Positions 1-5,283 of a stretch of 5,283 bases of DNA are shown piece after piece. The notes beneath the pieces are model-generated. The model searched no databases, was not told the DNA's origin, and saw only the letters and a list, made by a program, of their open reading frames with translations. A program made the translations under genes and the position numbers. The DNA comes from Chloroflexota bacterium. GTDB lineage: Bacteria > Chloroflexota > Anaerolineae > Caldilineales > Caldilineaceae. The DNA lies in NCBI GenBank assembly GCA_003577005.1, contig QEUW01000511.1, forward strand, positions 1-5,283, written 5' to 3'. Each line of letters begins with the position of its first letter. Position 1 is the stretch's first letter.

Positions 1-895
1 GGCGGTGTTGTAGATCACCAACTCGCCCGCGCCACCCTGGTCGGCCAACTGGGTCAACACCGCAGCCTCTACCTGGAGGTTCCATGCCCAGTCAGTGTCG
101 CCGGTCTGTAAAACGGCACGGGCCGCCGATGTAGCGTCGCCGCCGCCTTTGAAGATGACCTCTTGGAAGAAGGGCTTATCCGCGTCACGATAGTGCTCGT
201 TGATCTCGTAGGTCACCACATCGCCGGGCTTGAATTCGACCAGTTTGTAGGGGCCGGTGCCGATGGGGGCCAGGTTGGCCTGCTGGCACTCTTCCGCCGA
301 CGAGGCCGCTGCACCGATGCAGTTGGCGAACTGCGCCTTTTGCAAGATGCGACCGCTTGTGCTGGTAAAGGCAAAGTAGGGGTTCGAGGTCGCCGCATTC
401 CAGGTGATGGTCACCGTATGGTCATCCACCGCCTCCACCGATTCGATATTCACCAGGTACGCGGCATTGGTGCAAGCCGTCTCCGGGTTGCTGCAATAGT
501 CGTAGGTAAAGACAACATCTTCGGCGGTGAAGGCGGTGCCATCCGACCACAGGATGTCGTCGCGCAGCTTCCAGGTGATCCAGGCGCCATCTTCGGCAAC
601 GCTCCCATTTTCGACCGTGGGGATCTCTTCAACCAGCAGCGGGTGTCCCGGTAGCCAGATGGGTATTGAGGATCGTCGGCGCCTGCCAGTAGAGAATGCG
701 CAACGTGCCGCCGACGCCACGCCCCATCTCGACCGGCTCACCGGCGGTCTCTGCCTCGGCGGCGGGTGCGGCCTCTTGTTGTGGCGCAGTGGCGGCGCCG
801 GGTGCCGCCGCCGGCCCACAGGCCGCGGCCAATAATGCGATCAGCGCCAGCACGCTGAGGAGACGCCATTGCCTGAGTCGCCTCGATTGATTCAT
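1..895 (-). pseudogene. ABC transporter family-5 substrate-binding lipoprotein, frame-broken and cut by the window edge
   Basis: Extracytoplasmic solute receptor of the peptide/nickel (SBP_bac_5) family, which delivers oligopeptides or similar solutes to an ABC permease. Seen: the ATG at 893-895 follows a strong Shine-Dalgarno. Residues 1-26 are an Arg-rich start, a hydrophobic helix and a lipobox-like LAAAC with the acylated Cys at 26. An Ala/Pro/Glu-rich linker reaches about residue 55, then GGTLRILYWQAPTILN opens the mature domain. The frame stops at TGA 629-631 after 88 codons. Homology resumes in the next frame (EEIPTVENG, then WSDGTAFTAEDVVFTY, IGTGPYKLVEF and TDWAWNLQVEA) and stays open to position 1, about 211 codons. 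Relatives carry roughly 20-25 more residues between HLATGT and the EIPTVENG region, so a deletion whose length leaves remainder 2 on division by 3 is inferred. The family is usually 550-600 residues; the rest lies left of the window. Family call is firm; substrate unknown. The break may be a real mutation or an assembly error. Confidence 0.85.
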
Positions 896-901
896 AGTGT
901 A

Positions 902-910
902 CTCTCCTTT
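902..910 (-). promoter_or_regulatory. Shine-Dalgarno of the substrate-binding lipoprotein gene
   Basis: On the minus strand this reads AAAGGAGAG, with 8 bases between the GGAG core and the ATG at 893-895. It is a near-perfect match to the 16S rRNA tail and fixes this start over a longer in-frame extension to 1096 that has no signal-peptide logic. A T-rich stretch (minus strand, about 921-940) lies just upstream of it. Confidence 0.8.
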
Positions 911-1090
911 GTAACGGTGCGAAAAACAAAAACGAAAGAGACCGGTTGGAACGACAGTTGCCAACGATGAATCCACACATTGCCGTGGCAAGCGTCTGTG
1001 ACAACATGGGTGCGAAACTGCTGTGTCTATCGTAGTGAATCCGAATGGGATAGCGGTTTGCATCCATCTGAACGCACGTTGCCAACCATC

Positions 1091-1118
1091 GTCCACCGGA
1101 GCACTCGACCGGTAGGAC
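1091..1118 (-). other. bulged hairpin in the lipoprotein leader
   Basis: GTCC plus ACCGG (1091-1099) pairs with CCGGT (1109-1113) and GGAC (1115-1118), leaving a single bulged base at 1114 and a 9-base loop: 9 base pairs in all. No T run follows on either strand, so it is not an intrinsic terminator. It would fall about 85-110 bases into the predicted leader RNA. Function unknown. Confidence 0.4.
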
Positions 1119-1157
1119 CAAGCTGAGGGTTATCTACACACAAGGACGGCGTCAAAA

Positions 1158-1196
1158 TGGTCGGTCACAGAGAGCCAAAGGAGATCTGTCCGACCA
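1158..1196 (-). terminator. terminator-like or attenuator-like hairpin at the start of the lipoprotein leader
   Basis: TGGTCGG (1158-1164) pairs with CCGACCA (1190-1196), and ACAGA (1167-1171) pairs with TCTGT (1185-1189). Together they make a 12-base-pair stem with a two-base bulge and a 13-base loop. On the minus strand the stem is followed directly by ATTTTG, a short T run. It could end transcripts of the helicase-associated gene, whose stop is about 125 bases upstream. However, it begins only about 5 bases after the start predicted from the promoter at 1208-1236, so it may instead be a 5' leader structure. The loop reads TCTCCTTTG on the minus strand, complementary to nine bases around the lipoprotein gene's Shine-Dalgarno. 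The T run is short, so termination is uncertain. Confidence 0.45.
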
Positions 1197-1207
1197 GAGG
1201 TTGCACC

Positions 1208-1236
1208 ATCTTACCCCGTTTTGATCGCTCTGTCAA
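1208..1236 (-). promoter_or_regulatory. sigma70-like promoter reading toward the lipoprotein gene
   Basis: On the minus strand a perfect -35 TTGACA (1231-1236) is followed after exactly 17 bases by TAAGAT (1208-1213), a 4 of 6 match to the -10 consensus. The start of transcription would be near 1201, about 305 bases before the lipoprotein ATG. I saw no better promoter closer to the gene. Prediction from sequence only. Confidence 0.55.
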
Positions 1237-1293
1237 CACCGAGTGTAGCTGCGTCACTAGGTACACAACTAGCGGGAATCTGCACAATAACTC

Positions 1294-1319
1294 AGCGCTC
1301 TTCTCGTGAAGTTTGCGCT
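1294..1319 (-). terminator. weak hairpin after the helicase-associated gene
   Basis: AGCGC (1294-1298) and CTTC (1300-1303) pair with GAAG (1308-1311) and GCGCT (1315-1319), with internal mismatches and a four-base loop. It lies 2 bases past the stop codon on the minus strand. No real T run follows, so it may slow exonucleases or help Rho rather than terminate alone. Confidence 0.25.
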
Positions 1320-1320
1320 C

Positions 1321-2850
1321 TCAGCGCGCTGTCTGGGGAACGATATGGCGCTGCAAGGCGGCGAGCACTTTGTCAGGAACTTGTGAAGAATGATTCTTGA
1401 GAAAATCAGCGATCTGTTGCGGCGTGATCCCCCCATCGGCGGCTCGTTTGAGGCTGCGCTGGTTGATCTGGTAGACATAGTGGGGGTAGCTGGCCTGCCA
1501 CTGAGCAAAACGTTCGACGCGAAAGCGGTCGGCCAGGGTAACGCCCGGCGCAAGGGTGAGCGAAAAATCCTCGCCCACCGTAAGACCGGGACGCAGCGCC
1601 TCATGCGGTTCGGGCACATCGTGGCCCAGCCAGCGGGCGCCCCACTGGCTCAACGAAAGCATGAGATCGTCGCCCGCCGAGGGTTCGGCCAGATCCAGCG
1701 CGGCCAGCCAGTGTAACGGCCCGCTGATCAGAAAGCGCAGCAGCGCACCCTCGACCGCTTCCCACTGGTCGAAACCTTTGAGATATTCCTGCGTATTCGT
1801 ACTTCGGATATACCAGGTATCGTAGTCGCCGGTGGGGCGTTGGAAATCGGGTTCGGTCGTTTTGATTGCCTGGATCAGATCGTGCCGGCTGTACCAGATA
1901 CCGGGCTGGAGCCGGGCCAGGAGAGCCAGGACAGCTGCGCGTGTCTGCACCGGGTCATTGCGCCAGTTGCCGGTGGCGGTGCATTCGAGCCCGGGCGTGC
2001 GGCAGAGGTCATTCCATTCACTCGAATCGCGCCAGGCTTGCCAGAGGGCAAAACGTTGTTCGCTGCGCGTTCGTTCGAGAAAGGCGCGCACACGGTTGCC
2101 GGTCAGTTGAACGCTCTCCTGCTCACCACGGCGCAAGAATCCAAGCCGGTTCGCCAGGTGGAGCAGCATAGCCAGCCTTGTATTGAGCAGGGCGTCGTCG
2201 GCAAAAGGCAGTTGCAACCGCTGCACCAGGCGATCCACATCTTCGGGATTGGGTCCCGCAGCAGTCAGGCGCAGCCGGTCGCTGTGGAGAAAGCCGAGCA
2301 GGGTTCCCATATCTTGCAAAAAGGCGTCATCAGCGAAGAGCGTGCGGGCAGCAGGTGGGGGTGGCACCGGGCGGACGGGCAGCCCATCGGCGAGTGCGGG
2401 GTTCTGTGGATGGGGCAACCAGGGAACCACATCGCTCGGCAAATAGATGACCGTGTGGGCATTTTTGCCGGCCCCCTTAAAACCGCGACCGATCAAACCG
2501 TAATAGAACAGCACTTCCGCCACGCTCTCCGGGTAAAGCCACGGTGTCTCCCGTTCCAGCTTGGCCGGCCCCATCTGGCGGATACTGCCAAAGGTGCGGC
2601 TGAAGTGCGCCTCCACCAACTCGCCGCCTTCTTTCAGGAGCAACTCGACAGCCTGGCGAGCGTCCTCGGCCATATCCGTCACCTCTTGATAGGCCATCTG
2701 CACCGAGGTCGGGTCTGTCACCTGGTCGGCGAGCAGCTTGATCACCTGTTCGCGGGTCTCGGCCCCGTCGATAAAGGCGTTCCGCAATTCGGCTAACACC
2801 TGCAAGAGGATATTGGGGTAGTTGGCGAGCATCTGCGCAGTGGTAGGCAT
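1321..2850 (-). CDS. helicase-associated (XPB/Ssl2 N-terminal-like) domain protein, no motor domain
   Basis: A 509-residue soluble protein. Residues about 60-140 include LVEAHFSRTFGSIRQMGP and a PWLYPESVAEVLFYYGLIGR segment that looks like a winged-helix fold. A Pro-rich linker follows near 155-165. The last 75 or so residues (from about VTLADRFRVERF, through INQRSLKRAADGGITPQQIADFLKNHS) resemble the helicase-associated domain found beside XPB/Ssl2-type helicases, which in those proteins contacts DNA. There is no Walker A, DEAD box or other ATPase motif, so it would need a partner helicase or be a DNA-binding protein in its own right. The ATG at 2848-2850 is preferred: a longer version would need a TTG at 2944-2946, and its extra 32 residues would be translated from the heptad repeat and the divergent promoter. 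No clear Shine-Dalgarno precedes the ATG, so leaderless or weak initiation is possible. The family resemblance is from memory of the motif, not a search. Confidence 0.75.
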   Translation of the reverse strand: MPTTAQMLANYPNILLQVLAELRNAFIDGAETREQVIKLLADQVTDPTSVQMAYQEVTDMAEDARQAVELLLKEGGELVEAHFSRTFGSIRQMGPAKLERETPWLYPESVAEVLFYYGLIGRGFKGAGKNAHTVIYLPSDVVPWLPHPQNPALADGLPVRPVPPPPAARTLFADDAFLQDMGTLLGFLHSDRLRLTAAGPNPEDVDRLVQRLQLPFADDALLNTRLAMLLHLANRLGFLRRGEQESVQLTGNRVRAFLERTRSEQRFALWQAWRDSSEWNDLCRTPGLECTATGNWRNDPVQTRAAVLALLARLQPGIWYSRHDLIQAIKTTEPDFQRPTGDYDTWYIRSTNTQEYLKGFDQWEAVEGALLRFLISGPLHWLAALDLAEPSAGDDLMLSLSQWGARWLGHDVPEPHEALRPGLTVGEDFSLTLAPGVTLADRFRVERFAQWQASYPHYVYQINQRSLKRAADGGITPQQIADFLKNHSSQVPDKVLAALQRHIVPQTAR

Positions 2851-2855
2851 AGAAA

Positions 2856-2890
2856 GTGCGGAATTCGGAGTTCGGACTGCGGAATGGCGA
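2856..2890. repeat. degenerate heptanucleotide tandem repeat
   Basis: Five consecutive seven-base units: GTGCGGA, ATTCGGA, GTTCGGA, CTGCGGA, ATGGCGA. Four end in CGGA, giving a consensus NTKCGGA, and TGCGGAAT recurs at a 21-base spacing (2857 and 2878). The array lies 5 bases upstream of the helicase-associated gene's ATG. It resembles the short tandemly repeated heptamers (STRR type) known from cyanobacterial intergenic regions. Role unknown. Confidence 0.65.
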
Positions 2891-2932
2891 ACGAATGACG
2901 ATGAATCGGCGGCCAAATGGTGTAAAAGATTG

Positions 2933-2961
2933 TTGTCAGGGTTCAAAAAGTTCGTTATACT
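2933..2961 (+). promoter_or_regulatory. sigma70-like promoter for the YkvA-like gene
   Basis: TTGTCA (2933-2938, 5 of 6 to the -35 consensus), a 17-base spacer, then TATACT (2956-2961, 5 of 6 to the -10 consensus). Transcription would start near 2968, giving a leader of about 30 bases before the ATG at 3000. It probably also serves the MerR-like gene downstream, for which I found no separate promoter. Confidence 0.7.
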
Positions 2962-2984
2962 GTTACGTGAAAACGGTCTGTGTG

Positions 2985-2991
2985 AAGGGAG
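2985..2991 (+). promoter_or_regulatory. Shine-Dalgarno of the YkvA-like gene
   Basis: AAGGGAG with 8 bases to the ATG at 3000-3002. It decides the start: the open frame continues upstream to 2856, but that part crosses the promoter and the heptad repeat. Confidence 0.7.
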
Positions 2992-2999
2992 AGATCTTT

Positions 3000-3332
3000 A
3001 TGAGTACAAGTACACCTGGACGCTCCATGGCCAACTGGAATCTTCAAGCGATCCTGCGCGATCTAGGTGCGGCGTGGCGTCTCTTTTGGGACCCGAAAGT
3101 ACCGGCCCTGTTAAAGTTATTGCTACCTGTCGCCGCTGTCCTCTACTGGGTTTGGCCGATTGACCTGATCCCCGGCATCCCGCTCGACGATATTGCGATT
3201 TTGATCCTTGCACTGCGCCTCTTCGTCCAGGTGGCGTCACCGGCTACACCGGCCCCATCTGCTCCTTCCGCCTCCGCTGACGACGAGAACACTATCGACA
3301 CCACCTGGCGGGTGATCAAGGACAATGGGTAA
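3000..3332 (+). CDS. small DUF1232 (YkvA-like) membrane protein
   Basis: A 110-residue protein. Residues 15-35 form an amphipathic stretch (LQAILRDLGAAWRLFWDPKV). Residues about 36-60 form a hydrophobic segment ending in the family hallmark PIDLIPGIPLDD (53-64), and residues 65-80 are a second hydrophobic helix. The tail, 81-110, is Pro/Ala/Ser-rich and then charged, and probably cytoplasmic and disordered. DUF1232 proteins are short membrane proteins sharing the P-DLIPD-like motif; their biochemical role is not established. The start is set by the promoter and Shine-Dalgarno just upstream. It is likely co-transcribed with the MerR-like gene 110 bases downstream. Confidence 0.85.
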   Translation: MSTSTPGRSMANWNLQAILRDLGAAWRLFWDPKVPALLKLLLPVAAVLYWVWPIDLIPGIPLDDIAILILALRLFVQVASPATPAPSAPSASADDENTIDTTWRVIKDNG

Positions 3333-3443
3333 TGGTTAGTGCTCAATGGTTAATAGTCAATCGTTAGGGTGCATAGGGCAGCCAAAGTGCGAGTATCCTT
3401 GGCATTAACCGTTGAGTATTAACCGTTGACAACTAACTGCTTA
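3329..3443. repeat. inverted array of 14-base-period units filling the gap between two genes
   Basis: The left arm has three units starting at 3329, 3343 and 3357, with consensus TCAATGGTTAAT plus two spacer bases (9, 12 and 9 of 12 matches). The right arm has three units of the reverse complement, ATTAACCGTTGA, at 3404 and 3418 (identical to each other) and a decayed copy at 3432 (8 of 12). Aligned as a hairpin, 3334-3367 and 3405-3438 match at 26 of 34 positions around a 37-base spacer. The spacer itself holds a small stem, GCCAA (3381-3385) with TTGGC (3399-3403). The first unit overlaps the YkvA-like stop codon and the last reaches the A of the MerR-like ATG. No T run, so it is not a standard terminator. 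Confidence 0.7.
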
Positions 3444-4084
3444 TGACCAATCACCCCTCCTCTGGTTCTGACCCGGCAGAATCGAGCTACAGCTTTGCTG
3501 AAGTGGCCCAACACTTACAGGTGGATTCGGCGACGCTGCGCGAGTGGAATCGCCGGTTTGCCCGGTTGCTAGGGACGGAGGCGGCGGGCGACGAGCCGCG
3601 TTACCTTACTACCGATGTTGCGGCACTGGTTACAGTGCAAAAGCTGCTGGAGCAGGGCTTTAGTGATGAGCAGGTAATCCAGTTTCTCACCCCCAAACGC
3701 ATCGAAGCCATCAAAGACGAACCGACGGCCCTGGCGCTCAACAGTGATGAGACAGCCAACTTTCTGCCCCAGGTGGTCGGTGATGTGTTGAGCACCATCG
3801 CCAACAGCCAGCAGACCGTTCTCAACAGCCAGGCCACCGTACGCGAGATGGTCGGCGTGGTCGTGCAAGATAATTTTAACTTGAAGGATGAAAATCGCAA
3901 ATTGCGCGACCGGATGCTGGAGTTGGAACGGGCGCTGGCCGAATACCAGCGCCGCGAGGAGACCCGCAAAGAGCGCATGGAGAGCCGCCTCCGCGCCCTG
4001 GAGAACGTCGTGACCGCCCTCCAACAACAGGTGGCGCAACTGGTGCAGATCCAGCGCCAGCGCCGCCGTGGGTGGTTTGGCTAA
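3443..4084 (+). CDS. MerR-type HTH protein with long C-terminal coiled coil
   Basis: A 213-residue protein. Residues 16-85 look like a MerR-type winged helix: YSFAEVAQHLQVDSATLREWNRRF is the HTH, followed by RYLTTDVAALVTVQKLLEQGFSDEQVIQFL. Residues about 86-140 are a linker containing a tandem repeat, NSQQTVL then NSQATVR (121-134). Residues about 141-205 are strongly heptad-patterned and charged, a predicted coiled coil, and the protein ends in a basic RQRRRGWFG tail. No effector-binding or metal-binding Cys residues are present. The layout recalls chromosome-anchoring proteins such as Bacillus RacA and other MerR-like coiled-coil proteins, so a structural DNA-binding role is as plausible as transcription control (inference). 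The ATG has no clear Shine-Dalgarno; the next Met is residue 136, past the HTH, so this start is the sensible one. Confidence 0.8.
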   Translation: MTNHPSSGSDPAESSYSFAEVAQHLQVDSATLREWNRRFARLLGTEAAGDEPRYLTTDVAALVTVQKLLEQGFSDEQVIQFLTPKRIEAIKDEPTALALNSDETANFLPQVVGDVLSTIANSQQTVLNSQATVREMVGVVVQDNFNLKDENRKLRDRMLELERALAEYQRREETRKERMESRLRALENVVTALQQQVAQLVQIQRQRRRGWFG

Positions 4085-4095
4085 GCGTTGACAGT

Positions 4096-5283
4096 CTACA
4101 CGAGTTCAATTGTCGCTTTGCTGCTGGTAAACGTCTCCATCACCAGCGGCTCCCCGACGAGATCATACTCCATCGCGCCGTTGACAAAGACCTCGACCAT
4201 CTCACCGGCAGGAACACCGCTCAGACCGGGGATGAGCACCAGGCCATCCACCTCGGGCGCGTCACGGTAGCTGCGACCGAGCAACAATGGTTCGCCGCTG
4301 CCCTCGATCTCGCCTTCACCTTCGACCAAAACCTGTAGCTGTTTGCCCACCTGCGTCTGATTCTTGCGCAGGCTGATGGGTTGCTGTAACTCCATCAGCC
4401 GGGCGTAGCGTTCGTCTTTCACTTCATCGGGTATCTGGTCGGGCAACGTGGCGGCCGGCGTGCCCGGTTCCGGGCTAAAGCGGAAGGCGCCCACCTTGTC
4501 AAATTCAATCGCCCCGGCAAAGTCGAGCAACCCCTGGAATTCCCCTTCGGTTTCGCCCGGATAGCCGACGATGAAGGTGGTGCGCAGAGCTGCCTCTGGC
4601 ATTGCGCTACGCAATTTTTCCACATGGTCATAGACCATCTCCAGCCGGCTGGGGCGGCGCATCCGCCGCAACGTGCGCGGGTCGCCATGCTGGAGCGGCA
4701 TGTCGAGATAGGGGACGATCTTGGACTCATTCGCCATGACCTCGATCAGTTCGTCGCTGACATGGCCGGGATAGGCGTACATAAGACGAACCCAGCGCAG
4801 ATCGTCGCTCGTGCGCTGGCAAATGGCTGAGAGCAACCGGGGTAAGCTATTGGGTTCGCCCCGGTCACGGCCATAGTCGGTCGTATCTTGGGCGACGATC
4901 ACAAGCTCTTTGGCACCCGCATCCACCAATGCAACCGCTTCGTCGACCACAGCCTCAAGCGGGCGGCTCTGCAATTTGCCCTTGAAAGTGGGGATCGTAC
5001 AAAAGGCGCAAGGGGCGTTGCAGCCGTCGGAGATCTTCAGGTAAGCGCTGCCGCCGCTGACCGGTGGGCGAGGCGTTGCCTGCACATATTCGACCTCCGG
5101 GTCGCCCAACAGGCTATAGCGTTGCCGCGCTCGCCCGGTTGCACCGCCGCGAATCTGGCCGATGAGTTCGAGCACATCCATCCAGCGGCGGGTGCCCAGC
5201 AGGCCATCTACTTTGGCGGCGCGGGCCAGCACTTCGTTGCCGTTGCGTTGCGCCAGACAGCCGGCGGCGATGAGCACCTGGTT
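4096..5283 (-). CDS. rimO: ribosomal protein S12 methylthiotransferase RimO, N-terminus outside the window
   Basis: RimO is a cytoplasmic radical-SAM enzyme with two iron-sulfur clusters that adds a methylthio group to an aspartate of ribosomal protein S12. Visible are 395 codons of a family that is usually about 440-450 residues, so roughly 50-60 N-terminal residues lie to the right. The last Cys of the UPF0004 domain is seen in AAGCLAQR (visible residue 9). The radical-SAM triad is CNAPCAFC (visible residues 88, 92, 95; bases 4999-5022). PYLDMPLQHGDPRTLRRMRRP and TTFIVGYPGETEGEF are family blocks. The last 75 or so residues are a TRAM domain containing GRSYRDAPEVDGLV, the RimO-type signature that separates it from the tRNA enzyme MiaB. 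The frame is intact to the TAG at 4096-4098. It converges on the MerR-like gene. Confidence 0.93.
   Translation of the reverse strand, partial: NQVLIAAGCLAQRNGNEVLARAAKVDGLLGTRRWMDVLELIGQIRGGATGRARQRYSLLGDPEVEYVQATPRPPVSGGSAYLKISDGCNAPCAFCTIPTFKGKLQSRPLEAVVDEAVALVDAGAKELVIVAQDTTDYGRDRGEPNSLPRLLSAICQRTSDDLRWVRLMYAYPGHVSDELIEVMANESKIVPYLDMPLQHGDPRTLRRMRRPSRLEMVYDHVEKLRSAMPEAALRTTFIVGYPGETEGEFQGLLDFAGAIEFDKVGAFRFSPEPGTPAATLPDQIPDEVKDERYARLMELQQPISLRKNQTQVGKQLQVLVEGEGEIEGSGEPLLLGRSYRDAPEVDGLVLIPGLSGVPAGEMVEVFVNGAMEYDLVGEPLVMETFTSSKATIELV

Larger units (their letters stand above)
896..1320 (-). other. 425-base gene-free leader and intergenic region
   Basis: No credible protein lies between the stop of the helicase-associated gene (1321) and the start of the lipoprotein gene (895). 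The open frames crossing it are extensions or shadows. It holds a near-consensus minus-strand promoter (1208-1236), a hairpin with a T run directly after the predicted transcription start (1158-1196), a second bulged hairpin (1091-1118), a weak hairpin just after the upstream gene's stop (1294-1319), a small imperfect palindrome at 980-991 (TTGCCGTGGCAA), and a T-rich run before the Shine-Dalgarno. If the promoter call is right, the lipoprotein mRNA has an untranslated leader of about 305 bases, long enough for RNA-based control. I do not recognise a known riboswitch class in it. Confidence 0.5.

Noticed and set aside
163..654. A 163-codon open frame on the plus strand
   Set aside because: It is antisense to the clearly homologous substrate-binding protein sequence and has no domain or ribosome site.
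980..991. Palindrome TTGCCGTGGCAA as an operator
   Set aside because: Short, imperfect and single; no promoter overlaps it, so it is noted only as part of the leader.
1840..2796. A 318-codon open frame on the plus strand
   Set aside because: It lies antisense inside the helicase-associated gene, has no recognisable domain, and its length is explained by GC-rich codon bias of the opposite strand.
2851..2946. N-terminal extension of the helicase-associated protein from a TTG start
   Set aside because: The extra 32 residues are translated from the heptad repeat and the divergent promoter, and the rare start has no supporting ribosome site.
2856..2999. N-terminal extension of the YkvA-like protein
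   Set aside because: It runs through the repeat and the predicted promoter, whereas a good Shine-Dalgarno precedes the ATG at 3000.
3426..3431. A perfect TTGACA that might be a -35 box for the MerR-like gene
   Set aside because: A -10 box at normal spacing would fall inside the coding sequence and the bases there do not match; the hexamer is part of the repeat unit.
3329..3443. Repeat array as a CRISPR
   Set aside because: Units are 12 bases with 2-base spacers and the two arms are inverted, unlike CRISPR repeats and spacers.

Overview
This window is a GC-rich bacterial chromosome segment, most likely from a member of the Chloroflexota (inference). The clues are the style of the family-5 substrate-binding lipoprotein, a stand-alone protein ending in an XPB/Ssl2-type helicase-associated domain, and intergenic arrays of short degenerate repeats. 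No rRNA, tRNA, CRISPR array, insertion sequence or phage gene is visible.

Layout from left to right. Positions 1-895 (minus) hold most of a gene for a peptide/nickel-type ABC transporter substrate-binding lipoprotein. Its 3' end lies outside the window. The reading frame is broken near 630-655, apparently by loss of about 65-71 bases, so as written it is a pseudogene or an assembly error. Positions 896-1320 are a 425-base gap without a gene. It contains a good Shine-Dalgarno for the lipoprotein gene, a near-consensus promoter about 310 bases upstream of that gene's start, and several hairpins. One hairpin sits at the very start of the predicted transcript, has a terminator-like T run, and carries a loop complementary to the lipoprotein gene's own Shine-Dalgarno. 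Positions 1321-2850 (minus) encode a 509-residue helicase-associated-domain protein with no helicase motor. A 149-base divergent intergenic region follows, with a heptad repeat and a strong sigma70-like promoter reading right. Positions 3000-3332 (plus) encode a small DUF1232/YkvA-type membrane protein. Positions 3443-4084 (plus) encode a MerR-type HTH protein with a long coiled coil. Between these two genes lies an imperfect inverted array of 14-base-period units running from the stop codon of one to the start codon of the other. Positions 4096-5283 (minus) are the larger part of rimO, the radical-SAM enzyme that methylthiolates ribosomal protein S12; its N-terminus is outside the window.

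The genes do not form one pathway. Likely transcription units are: the lipoprotein gene from its own promoter, presumably with permease and ATPase genes off the left edge; the helicase-associated gene alone, minus strand; the YkvA-like and MerR-like genes together, plus strand; and rimO entering from the right and converging on the MerR-like gene with only 11 bases between stop codons. I do not see a convincing new defence or mobile system. The most original signals are the leader region of the lipoprotein gene, the inverted repeat array, and the frame break.
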